DNA of 29,117 bases, taken from IMG/VR virus record IMGVR_UViG_3300021493_000006, positions 1-29,117 of that record, one strand, 5' to 3'. This document shows positions 11,999 through 19,113 of the stretch, piece by piece. How positions within the stretch are numbered: position 1 is the stretch's first letter; the number at the start of each line of letters is the position of its first letter. Origin of the DNA: a virus. Both the position numbers and the translations under genes were made by a program. Below the pieces are notes generated by a model, which saw only the letters and a program-made list of their open reading frames with translations, made no database searches and was not told the DNA's origin.

Positions 11999-13987
11999 AT
12001 GATTGGTCAATTACCGCTAAAACAAGACGGCTCAATAGATTACGAAAAACTGACCCCGTCTGAGTATCAGCCCTCGGAAGAGGTAAAAAGACTTACCCAG
12101 ATGATAAGAGACGATTACACTATTGGCTGGGACATCTTAAACAGGCCGTTTACGGAATTCAACAACAAGTCCATGATAGAGAGGATGAATATTGACCAAA
12201 AAGCCTTCAACTCCTATGTCCAGCCAAAGAGTACCGACCCCACAATAGCATGGCGCTGGAACGGAATAAGACCTATTACGAGAAACAAACTGCTTGCTAT
12301 TGCTGCCCATGTGATTGCCCTTATGCTTTACCCCGAGGTGGTTGCTCAAAACGACATGGACGAACTGGACAAAAAGGCAGCTCAGATTATGAAATACCTC
12401 ATGGAGTGGCTGATAAGAAATTCAGACTATGAGATTAGTTTCCTTTATGCGGTTATTGCCGCTTTGGTCAACCCAGTGGCTTACTTGGAGGCGGAGTATG
12501 TAGAAGCAGTCCAAAAAATCCGCAAAAGAAACGAAAAAGGCGAAATAACCTTTGAGGAGATGATAGACGAGACAATTTCAGGGTTTCAGGTTCACAACAT
12601 CCCGGCGGATGAGATTTTAATTGCCAATCCTTACGAGTATTATCTCCAAAGGCAGAGATTTATTATTAGGCGAAAATTTGTAGAATACGACGAAGCAAAG
12701 GCAATTTACGGAGACCATCCAAACTTCCAATATGTCCAGCCCGGAGTAAGATGCTTTTTAGAGGATAGTTCCGGCATGTTTTACGAGCAGAAGGACGACC
12801 AACTGGGAAGTTTATGCGAGGTGGTAATCTACAAAAACCGCAGGGAGGATCTTGAGGTTCACTATGTCAACGGCATCTACATGGGAGACGAGGATGTGGA
12901 AAACAATCCTATCCGCCATAGAGACTACCGGGGCGCTCCTAAATACAACTTGGTAAAATTCGGCTATCACCCGATAGATGAAAAAAGATTTTACTTCTAC
13001 AAGTCAGCCGCTTTTGAATTGTCAAACGACCAAGAATTGGTTGACAAAATCTGGAGGCTGTTTATTGACGGGAGTTGGCTTGAAACGATGCCCCCGACAG
13101 CGGTAATAGGCGGGAAAAAACTTGGCTCCAACATCATGTTCCCCGGAGCGGTAACCAACCTTCCCAGAGAAGCGGACATCAAGTCGTTAAACCCCCAAAG
13201 AAATCTGAACGCAGCGGTAAACGCACTGGCTCTAACGGAAAAGTCTATGGAGGAGACAAGCGTCTCCCGAACCTTGGAAGGAGAAGTCGCTGGCGAAAAA
13301 AGGACAGCCTTTGAAATAGCCAGAGCGGAAAGGAACGCCAGAATTCAACTGGGGATTTTTGGTAAGATGGTGGCCGCTATGGTAAAAGAGTTCGGCGAGT
13401 TGATGGTTGATATCATCATAAACCATCTGACAATCGCTCATATTCAGGAGACAACCGGCGGAGCGGTTCAGATGACCTACAGAACCTTCCTTTTGCCCAA
13501 CCAGAGCGAAAACGGCAGGACAATTACCAGAAAAATTAGATTTGAAGGGGAGTTAATCGGCAAAATTATGAGCGAAAAAGAAAGGGAAAGAGAAAGTTTC
13601 AAGGTTTTGGCGGAGGAAGGCGGACCAGAAGGAGAATTAAGATTGTATCGGGTAAACCCTGCTCTGTTTAGGAGATTAAAGTTTTTGATTTATGTTGAGA
13701 CAGGCAACCTTCTGCCAAAAAACGAAGCCTTTGAGCAAATTCTAAAACTTGAAAAATACGACAGGTTAATTCAAAACCCCTTCATCAACCAAGAGCAGGT
13801 AACGAGAGACTTCTTGGTAGAACCGCTGACCGGCGGAGAAGTTGACAAATACATGAGAAAAGGAGACTTTATCCAAAACCAGATATTAAATCTGCCGGAA
13901 ATCAAAAAGAGAGCGGTGTCGCCGGAAACAGGCGAACCTTCCTCTCCAAGGTCGCTGGCAGGCATGTTAGAGAGAGAAGCCTTATAA
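11999..13987 (+). CDS. portal protein
   Basis: A 662-residue head vertex protein. I place the start at the ATG at 11999; an in-frame TTG at 11957 lies in the terminator loop and is unlikely. The protein begins MIGQLPLKQDGSIDYEKLTP and contains the helical core of podovirus-like portals (LYAVIAALVNPVAYLEAEYV, NIPADEILIANPYEYYLQRQ) and a long C-terminal helical part (ETSVSRTLEGEVAGEKRTAF). It forms the dodecameric ring for DNA entry and exit. Order after terminase supports the call. The ATG has no Shine-Dalgarno and directly follows the hairpin. Confidence 0.85.
   Translation: MIGQLPLKQDGSIDYEKLTPSEYQPSEEVKRLTQMIRDDYTIGWDILNRPFTEFNNKSMIERMNIDQKAFNSYVQPKSTDPTIAWRWNGIRPITRNKLLAIAAHVIALMLYPEVVAQNDMDELDKKAAQIMKYLMEWLIRNSDYEISFLYAVIAALVNPVAYLEAEYVEAVQKIRKRNEKGEITFEEMIDETISGFQVHNIPADEILIANPYEYYLQRQRFIIRRKFVEYDEAKAIYGDHPNFQYVQPGVRCFLEDSSGMFYEQKDDQLGSLCEVVIYKNRREDLEVHYVNGIYMGDEDVENNPIRHRDYRGAPKYNLVKFGYHPIDEKRFYFYKSAAFELSNDQELVDKIWRLFIDGSWLETMPPTAVIGGKKLGSNIMFPGAVTNLPREADIKSLNPQRNLNAAVNALALTEKSMEETSVSRTLEGEVAGEKRTAFEIARAERNARIQLGIFGKMVAAMVKEFGELMVDIIINHLTIAHIQETTGGAVQMTYRTFLLPNQSENGRTITRKIRFEGELIGKIMSEKERERESFKVLAEEGGPEGELRLYRVNPALFRRLKFLIYVETGNLLPKNEAFEQILKLEKYDRLIQNPFINQEQVTRDFLVEPLTGGEVDKYMRKGDFIQNQILNLPEIKKRAVSPETGEPSSPRSLAGMLEREAL
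13947..13954 (+). repeat. near-copy of the AAAGGTCG element (CAAGGTCG)
   Basis: One mismatch. Lies in the last codons of the portal gene with its GG 41-42 bases before the ATG at 13991, the same spacing as elements 1 and 2. Confidence 0.3.
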
Positions 13988-13990
13988 GAT

Positions 13991-14365
13991 ATGGTTTCAA
14001 AAAAGCAAAGGGCCTGGATTAAAAACTTAAGAAAGGCTCGGCAAGCGCTTAAAAAGTCTGCCAAAAAGTATATGCGGAAAAAGGGAAAGACCAAAGGGAA
14101 AACAATTGCTACCCCTGTTAGAAAAAGAACAGCCACTATTATTGAGAAAAAAAGAGGCAAGAGAAAAAAAGTAATTAAAAGATACCGCTTTCCGATGCCG
14201 GACAAACCTCACGCCCGCAACGCTTTAGCAAGACTGTCCCAAGCCAAGGGATTAAGCAGGGAGGAAAAAATAAAAATTATAAAAAGGGCTTGCCGAATTT
14301 TAGCCAGAGGGCAGGAAAAAGGATACTTTGCCAAGTGTTGCAAAAAGCACGGCGTAAAGGTCTAA
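13991..14365 (+). CDS. basic HARNALAR-motif phage protein (DUF6582-like)
   Basis: A 124-residue, very basic protein. The N-terminal 70 residues are Lys/Arg-rich and look disordered (KSAKKYMRKKGKTKGKTIAT). The C-terminal part FPMPDKPHARNALARLSQAK, then GLSREEKIKIIKRACRIL, matches a small domain often found near capsid-assembly genes or fused to phage prohead proteins. Here it stands alone between portal and scaffold. Role in assembly inferred from context; biochemical function unknown. Starts three bases after the portal stop. Confidence 0.6.
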   Translation: MVSKKQRAWIKNLRKARQALKKSAKKYMRKKGKTKGKTIATPVRKRTATIIEKKRGKRKKVIKRYRFPMPDKPHARNALARLSQAKGLSREEKIKIIKRACRILARGQEKGYFAKCCKKHGVKV

Positions 14366-14371
14366 AGGTCG
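14364..14371 (+). repeat. AAAGGTCG element 8
   Basis: Exact copy beginning within the stop codon region of the previous gene, which itself ends GTAAAGGTCTAA. Context TAAAGGTCGCTTAATAG; GG is 30 bases before the ATG at 14397. Confidence 0.6.
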
Positions 14372-14396
14372 CTTAATAGAAAAAATTATTGATTTT

Positions 14397-14636
14397 ATGG
14401 CAATCGCACTATTAAACAAAGAAAAATACCTTCGGGCAAAAAGAGTTGCCGGAGACAACGACGAAAAATTAGCCGAGGAATACAAAAGAATTGGGGGATT
14501 TTATGTAGAAGGACCAAACAAGGTAATCAAAGACCATGTAAAGATATACGGAGTATACGACAAAGGAGCCAAGAAGGGAGCCAAAAAACAAACCAAAAAA
14601 CAAGCCAAAAAGAAAACCAAAAAAGCAAAAAAGTAA
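14397..14636 (+). CDS. small protein with Lys-rich tail
   Basis: A 79-residue protein. Residues 1-55 look folded (MAIALLNKEKYLRAKRVAGD, KRIGGFYVEGPNKVIKDHVK). The last 25 residues are Lys-rich low-complexity sequence with Ala/Thr/Gln, similar to histone tails. Likely binds DNA or an acidic partner such as the scaffold. No family recognised. Confidence 0.5.
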   Translation: MAIALLNKEKYLRAKRVAGDNDEKLAEEYKRIGGFYVEGPNKVIKDHVKIYGVYDKGAKKGAKKQTKKQAKKKTKKAKK

Positions 14637-14639
14637 TTC

Positions 14640-15008
14640 ATGCTTAAAAAGATTTACAACGCCCTGCGGAAGAGATTTATCGCTTACCTGACAAAGGATG
14701 TCTTCAGGATAGTAACTGCAGACCAGTTGTTTGAAGAGAGACCAGACGGAATTTACATCAACGGAGAGCGCTTGCCCGACGAAAAAGCCGAGCAACTTAA
14801 ATCAGATGCCAAACTTCTGCTTAATTCAGTTTTATGGGAGGAAGTTTTGGAAAAGCCCTTGGTTTACGACGCCTGCCGAAGGATGTTTGAGGAAGGAACG
14901 AACAACGAACTGGATATCTACCTTGGGAGAATTCAACTGCATGTCATCAGAACCCAAAAAGAACTTTTAAAATCTTTAATAGGACCTGCCAAAGAGATTG
15001 AGGAATAG
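14640..15008 (+). CDS. 122-residue hypothetical head-region protein
   Basis: Begins MLKKIYNALRKRFIAYLTKD, with DQLFEERPDGIYINGERLPD and a helical C-terminus ending GPAKEIEE. The piece IYINGERLPDEKAEQL resembles the short beta-turn that phages use in head-associated proteins, but I cannot name the family. It directly precedes the structured gap before the scaffold gene. Confidence 0.5.
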   Translation: MLKKIYNALRKRFIAYLTKDVFRIVTADQLFEERPDGIYINGERLPDEKAEQLKSDAKLLLNSVLWEEVLEKPLVYDACRRMFEEGTNNELDIYLGRIQLHVIRTQKELLKSLIGPAKEIEE

Positions 15009-15164
15009 TTTCGGTAGCCGAGAAGGAGATTGCCTAAAAAGAGGAAAGAGGGGCAGTCCCCCTCCCGGCTACCGAGACAGGCCGAGATAAGGTCGGGGTC
15101 CCTGTTCCCTTAAACAGGAGGTGCTCAACGGCTGACCCCTTGCCGTAAAAAGGGAGGACAATAT
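15009..15164 (+). promoter_or_regulatory. structured gap with strong ribosome site before the scaffold gene
   Basis: Outer stem TCGGTAGCCG 15011-15020 / CGGCTACCGA 15066-15075 (10 perfect pairs) encloses GAGGGG 15048-15053 / CCCCTC 15059-15064. CCTGTT 15101-15106 can pair with AACAGG 15113-15118, or its CCTGT with ACAGG 15077-15081. GGGGTC 15095-15100 / GACCCC 15134-15139 interleaves with ACGGC 15128-15132 / GCCGT 15142-15146. A near-copy TAAGGTCG lies at 15089-15096. GGGAGG sits about eight bases before the ATG at 15165, the best Shine-Dalgarno in the window. No clear promoter seen. Confidence 0.5.
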
Positions 15165-15767
15165 ATGTCTGACGGAGAGAACTTAAATCCAGAGAAGGAA
15201 AACTCTGGGGCTACTCCAGCCGAAGAAACCGAAGTCCAGCCGGTTGAGGAAAATACCGAGGAAGGTAAAACTCAATCGGGTGGCAGCACCGACCAAGGCG
15301 CAGAGTTAACAGAAGAACTGGAAAAGGCAAAGAGGGAGATGGAGAAACTGCGGGAGGAATTGAAAAAGAAAGACGCTGATTTTAAGCAGCTCGGGTATAG
15401 ATACCGCAAGATAAAGGAGAGAGCAGAGGAGATGGGAGTTGATTTAGAGGAAGAGATGGGCGGCAGCGGATTGTCCCGGGAGGAAGTTGAAGAACTGCTT
15501 CAGCAGAATACCGAACAGATAACCAAGAGGTTTGAAGCAAAATTCAGCGAACTCCTTAAAGGATTGACCAGCCAGCAGAAAAAGGTTTCTGTTGGAGGGG
15601 GAGGACAAAAACCGCCAGCGCCCAGATACCCTATGCCCGATGCTCCTCATGTCAAGCGTCTTATTCAATCAGGTTGGAAGTGGGACAGTCAGAAAGGAAG
15701 ACTAATCAGTCCCCGTGGGAAGGAATACGATATTTCTGACCTTAGCGATTTGGGGCAACTGAAATAA
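15165..15767 (+). CDS. capsid scaffolding protein
   Basis: A 200-residue acidic, helical protein. Residues 1-45 are disordered and Glu-rich; 48-95 form a long coiled coil (LTEELEKAKREMEKLREELK); the C-terminus is basic and proline-containing (VKRLIQSGWKWDSQKGRLIS). Acidic coiled coil with basic C-terminal tail, placed directly before decoration and major capsid genes, is typical of scaffold proteins that guide capsid assembly and then leave. The strong GGGAGG ribosome site fits high production. Confidence 0.7.
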   Translation: MSDGENLNPEKENSGATPAEETEVQPVEENTEEGKTQSGGSTDQGAELTEELEKAKREMEKLREELKKKDADFKQLGYRYRKIKERAEEMGVDLEEEMGGSGLSREEVEELLQQNTEQITKRFEAKFSELLKGLTSQQKKVSVGGGGQKPPAPRYPMPDAPHVKRLIQSGWKWDSQKGRLISPRGKEYDISDLSDLGQLK

Positions 15768-15849
15768 CTCTGCTTCCGGCAATATAAATATCAAGGTCGT
15801 GAGCCGGGCTGGTCGGGAAGGTAAAAATCTGATAAAAATCTGACCAAAG
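15768..15849 (+). promoter_or_regulatory. short gap with tandem 11-base repeat
   Basis: CCGGC 15776-15780 can pair with GCCGG 15803-15807, and CTTCC 15773-15777 alternatively with GGAAG 15816-15820. A near-copy CAAGGTCG is at 15792-15799. TAAAAATCTGA occurs twice in tandem (15822-15832, 15833-15843). GGTC 15811-15814 can pair with GACC 15842-15845. No Shine-Dalgarno is visible before the ATG at 15850. Confidence 0.35.
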
Positions 15850-16377
15850 ATGGTTGAAAACGATATCAAGGTGGTAAAAAATCCCGGTGCTACTCTGGTT
15901 TTTCAGGTGGACGACAGAACTACTTCCAGCGTGACCACTACCATCAAAGCCGGCGAGCCGGTTAAGGTCAGCGGGAATTATGTAATTCCTGTTGCTACCG
16001 GCGACCCGGAGATTGCGACAGATGAGTTTGTGGGAATTGCGAGGAAGGAGTCAACTGAAACCGCCAGCGCCGATGGAGAAGTGGAGGTTATTACCCTTTT
16101 GCCTTATCAGACGGTTTTAAGGGGCAAGCCAACCACTTCTGCCAACGTGGATACCGCATCCGAGTTGGCGGGTGTGATCAACGACTGGGTTACCTTTGAT
16201 GTCACCTCAAGTTCAGGCACCAACGGTATCTTTACCATTGATGAGGACGAAGGGAGCGATCCCAACGTCCACGGCCTGTGCATTATTGACGGCGACATTG
16301 AAAAGGGAACCTTGGATGTCATTGTTCACGCCAACGCTACTCATGCGGCGCCATTGACTGGTCAGACCATGGATTAA
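15850..16377 (+). CDS. capsid decoration or head-stabilising protein
   Basis: A 175-residue, all-beta-looking protein rich in Thr, Val and Gly: VKNPGATLVFQVDDRTTSSV, then EPVKVSGNYVIPVATGDPEI, then a C-terminal domain ending ATHAAPLTGQTMD. The DDRTTSS...IKAGEPVK pattern and position between scaffold and major capsid protein match head decoration proteins of the DUF2190 or related beta-tulip style. It probably binds the outer capsid surface. Confidence 0.6.
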   Translation: MVENDIKVVKNPGATLVFQVDDRTTSSVTTTIKAGEPVKVSGNYVIPVATGDPEIATDEFVGIARKESTETASADGEVEVITLLPYQTVLRGKPTTSANVDTASELAGVINDWVTFDVTSSSGTNGIFTIDEDEGSDPNVHGLCIIDGDIEKGTLDVIVHANATHAAPLTGQTMD

Positions 16378-16383
16378 TAGCCT

Positions 16384-17331
16384 ATGAGTTTAAATTCAGG
16401 ATTAAACGCTAAAGCGGTAAAGACTGAACTTGATGAGATTTTGGACGTGGCTTACACCGAACCCGATAAGAGGTGGGGATTTGCTCATGCGGACAACCCA
16501 ATTCTCTTCAAAATAAAGAGAATTGACAGAGCCGCAAGGATCCTTGCCGAGCACATGGGACCGGGCTTGTTTGAAGAGACAGCCGAGGAAGGAGAGCCTG
16601 TAGAAGCCTCACCCCGAACAGCCAACAAGATGACTGTTGAGGTGAAGACTTTCGCTCAGGACCTTTATATCCCGAAAGAGTTTTACGACGACGACCAATT
16701 TGAACTGGTCCAAAGGGATGTGAAGAAACTTGCTTGGAAAGCCCGGACAACCCAAGACAAGTACGCCTTTGATACTTGTTATGCCGGCGGGTTCGACACC
16801 ACTACAACCCCGGATGGCGCCTATCTGTGGTCTAACAGTCATACCAACCTAAACGGCGACACGATTGACAATCTGGAGACTGGCGCTTTGTCTCCCGACA
16901 ATCTTGAGGTTTTGGTTCGGAAACTTTACGAGCAGAAAGACCAAAACGGAGATTTAGGCGAGCATGGAGCAGCCGCATTGCTTGTTCCTCCAGCCCTTAT
17001 GAAAAAGGCTCTGACTTATACCGAGTCGGAACTTGAACCGGGAACGGCTGACAACGACAGGAACTATATCTCGTTGAGGTTTGACGGTCTGCGGGTCTTT
17101 GAACAGCCCTATGTAGGCGGAACCTACAACGACTATACCAATGCGGATACTGCTTACTATCTCGTCAGTCAGGAGCACGAATTGACCAGAGACATCCGGG
17201 AGAAACTTAATACGGTGATGGTTCCTTGGCAGTACGACAAAAAGAGGCGATATGTATACCGGGCGGCTTACCGAGAGATGTATTACGCTGGAACTTGGGA
17301 AGGAGCGGTGGCTTCAAACGGAACTACATAG
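16384..17331 (+). CDS. major capsid protein
   Basis: A 315-residue HK97-fold capsid subunit, resembling Mu-type major head proteins. Features: N-terminal helix (LKTELDEILDVAY-like, residues 13-25), central YIPKEFYDDDQFELVQRDV spine-like segment, TTTTPDGAYLWSNSHTNLNG and the P-domain-like AALLVPPALMKKALTYTESE; C-terminus RAAYREMYYAGTWEGAVA. Size, position after scaffold and decoration genes and lack of a protease nearby fit a scaffold-dependent capsid without head maturation protease, although a protease could lie elsewhere. Confidence 0.85.
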   Translation: MSLNSGLNAKAVKTELDEILDVAYTEPDKRWGFAHADNPILFKIKRIDRAARILAEHMGPGLFEETAEEGEPVEASPRTANKMTVEVKTFAQDLYIPKEFYDDDQFELVQRDVKKLAWKARTTQDKYAFDTCYAGGFDTTTTPDGAYLWSNSHTNLNGDTIDNLETGALSPDNLEVLVRKLYEQKDQNGDLGEHGAAALLVPPALMKKALTYTESELEPGTADNDRNYISLRFDGLRVFEQPYVGGTYNDYTNADTAYYLVSQEHELTRDIREKLNTVMVPWQYDKKRRYVYRAAYREMYYAGTWEGAVASNGTT

Positions 17332-17521
17332 CGGTTAAGGGAGGATGAAACGGCCCTGCCGAGGATTCCTCTTCTGCCACGACCACTAAACCGGATATTT
17401 GCCAATAAACAGTTTCCTTGTGCTGTTCGTCTGTCGGGGGGAGTTTGCCTCGTCTCCCCCTGACGACGAGGCAAGATGAACAGCAAAAAGGTCGATAAAT
17501 AAAAACATAAACATAAAAAAG
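17332..17521 (+). promoter_or_regulatory. highly structured gap after the capsid gene
   Basis: Three stems fill 17421-17485: outer TGCTGTTCGTC 17421-17431 / GATGAACAGCA 17475-17485; A GTCGGGGGGAG 17433-17443 / CTCCCCCTGAC 17454-17464; B TTGCCTCGTC 17445-17454 / GACGAGGCAA 17465-17474. A and B are interleaved with no spare bases, so they cannot both form: a two-state switch inside a common stem. AAAGGTCG follows at 17487-17494 with its GG 32 bases before the ATG at 17522. Upstream, GGGAGG abuts an ATG at 17345 opening a 14-codon frame (MKRPCRGFLFCHDH), a possible leader peptide. CGACC 17380-17384 could pair with the GGTCG. Confidence 0.55.
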
Positions 17522-17917
17522 ATGGATGCTAAAGATTTAATCATATTTTTAATAATCGGCGTATTGGGAATCTTCCTGATTATGCAGGCGCTGCAGCCCG
17601 GACCTGTTGTTCCGCTTGGGAGTTATAATATTGGAACTTCTGGAGCGGCAAATTCATCTGTAAGCGTGGGAACATCAGCGGCAACAACAACAGACGGACA
17701 CAAAGGAGCCAAGTATATCTCCTACTGCGTTAAGGGCGGCGGAAATGTCTGGCTGAATTTTACCTCTACAAGCACCGGCGTGGCACTTGGAAAAGGAATT
17801 CTTATTTCCTCCAGCACGAGACCCTGTTTTGAGATGTATCCGGACAAATTCATTTGGTATGGTCCTATTTGGGCGATTGCCGATACCACAACCACAGTGG
17901 GAATAACGGTTTATTAA
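17522..17917 (+). CDS. membrane-anchored beta protein
   Basis: A 131-residue protein. After MDAKD comes one strong hydrophobic helix (LIIFLIIGVLGIFLIMQAL, residues 6-24) with no clear cleavage site, so a signal anchor. The rest is Ser/Thr/Gly-rich beta sequence (GTSGAANSSVSVGTSAATTT, later AKYISYCVKGGGNVWLNFTS). It looks like a small beta-sandwich displayed outside the membrane or on the virion. Placed between capsid and neck genes. Anchored virion proteins are unusual in tailed phages. Possible roles: host surface modification, superinfection exclusion or a membrane-assembled virion part. No family recognised. Confidence 0.55.
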   Translation: MDAKDLIIFLIIGVLGIFLIMQALQPGPVVPLGSYNIGTSGAANSSVSVGTSAATTTDGHKGAKYISYCVKGGGNVWLNFTSTSTGVALGKGILISSSTRPCFEMYPDKFIWYGPIWAIADTTTTVGITVY

Positions 17918-17918
17918 A

Positions 17919-19097
17919 ATGGCTTACACCATTGCCAACTTAAAAGACCACCTTGCGGGAATGCTTGGCGGGACGGATTTGAGCAAGGTTAAGAATTTCT
18001 ACCATCTTGCAAACAGAAAGGCAAAAGAACTTCTAACCAGAATAGACCCTGTTGGAACAAAAAGAATAGGACAGATTACAAATGCCATCCACGAGGATAT
18101 TTACGACTATACCGCTCCCGACGACCTGAAAGGGGACAAGGTAATAGACATCTACCCGCAGGCGGGAAGGACAAAGGCGGATATTTTCAGCCAAAGGTTC
18201 AGCCAAAGGTTTGGCTCTTACCTTACTAAAGAAACCTTTTCAGTAAGGGACAAGGATGGAACAAAGATTTTAAGACTATCCGCCTCTATTGAAACGCCGA
18301 AAACAATTCACTCGATGGAAAGCCTTACCGACAATGGAACTTGGTCTGCGGGAGGAGATGCGGACAATCTTACAAGGGACACCCTTTATTACTATTCAGG
18401 CTCGGCTTCGCTTAATTTTGACTTGAAGGATGGCGGTTCGGCAGGCTATATTGAAAACTCAACTATGACAGAGGTGGACTTGGAGGACGAGGACGAGGTA
18501 GGCTCTTTATGGGTGAGGATTTATCTGCCCGACCCCTCTATTATCAGTTCAATTGAGTTAAGATGGGGAAACGACACTTCCAACTATTGGACGGCTACCG
18601 CCACCTCTCCCCACGACCAAAGTTCTTTCAAAACAGGCTGGAATGTAATAAGATTTGACTGGAACGGAGCAACCGAAACAGGAACGGTTGACCCTTCGGC
18701 AATAGATTATGTGAGGATTACGGTAAACTACGACGGAACAGCAGAAACGGACATCAGGATAGATAAAATCACCTGCTCTTTAGGCAAGATTTACGAGATA
18801 GAGTATTATTCGTCTTATATGTTTCAGGATTCAAGCGGAAACTGGAAGGAGAACTGCAGCGCTGACAGCGATATTATCAATTTAGACCTCTCGGCTTACA
18901 GGATTTATTTAAGCGAGATGGCGCTGGGCGCTTTAGACCAGATAAAGCCTGACGAAAACGTCCCCTTAAGGGTGGAACTTAAAAGGGAATTATACGGCGA
19001 AGGGAACATCCCGGGATTGTATGACCTGTATGAGGAGCAATTTCCGTCGGAAGCGCTTAAAAAGGTTGACTTTTACTGGGACCCGAATGTGTATTAA
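17919..19097 (+). CDS. head-tail neck adaptor with inserted carbohydrate-binding-like domain
   Basis: A 392-residue protein. Residues 1-125 and 290-392 form the adaptor part (helical start MAYTIANLKDHLAGMLGG; end helices RVELKRELYGEGNIPGLYDL), similar to podovirus gp4-like or T7-like neck proteins. Residues about 130-286 are an inserted jelly-roll module: NGTWSAGGDADNLTRDTLYY, ELRWGNDTSNYWTATAT, GWNVIRFDWNGATETG, YVRITVNYDG. This repertoire resembles carbohydrate-binding modules on phage surfaces. It may let the virion hold to host sugars. A 12-base tandem repeat (TTCAGCCAAAGG) lies near 18187. Starts one base after the previous stop. Confidence 0.65.
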   Translation: MAYTIANLKDHLAGMLGGTDLSKVKNFYHLANRKAKELLTRIDPVGTKRIGQITNAIHEDIYDYTAPDDLKGDKVIDIYPQAGRTKADIFSQRFSQRFGSYLTKETFSVRDKDGTKILRLSASIETPKTIHSMESLTDNGTWSAGGDADNLTRDTLYYYSGSASLNFDLKDGGSAGYIENSTMTEVDLEDEDEVGSLWVRIYLPDPSIISSIELRWGNDTSNYWTATATSPHDQSSFKTGWNVIRFDWNGATETGTVDPSAIDYVRITVNYDGTAETDIRIDKITCSLGKIYEIEYYSSYMFQDSSGNWKENCSADSDIINLDLSAYRIYLSEMALGALDQIKPDENVPLRVELKRELYGEGNIPGLYDLYEEQFPSEALKKVDFYWDPNVY

Positions 19098-19113
19098 AAT
19101 ATATGACTAAAAT

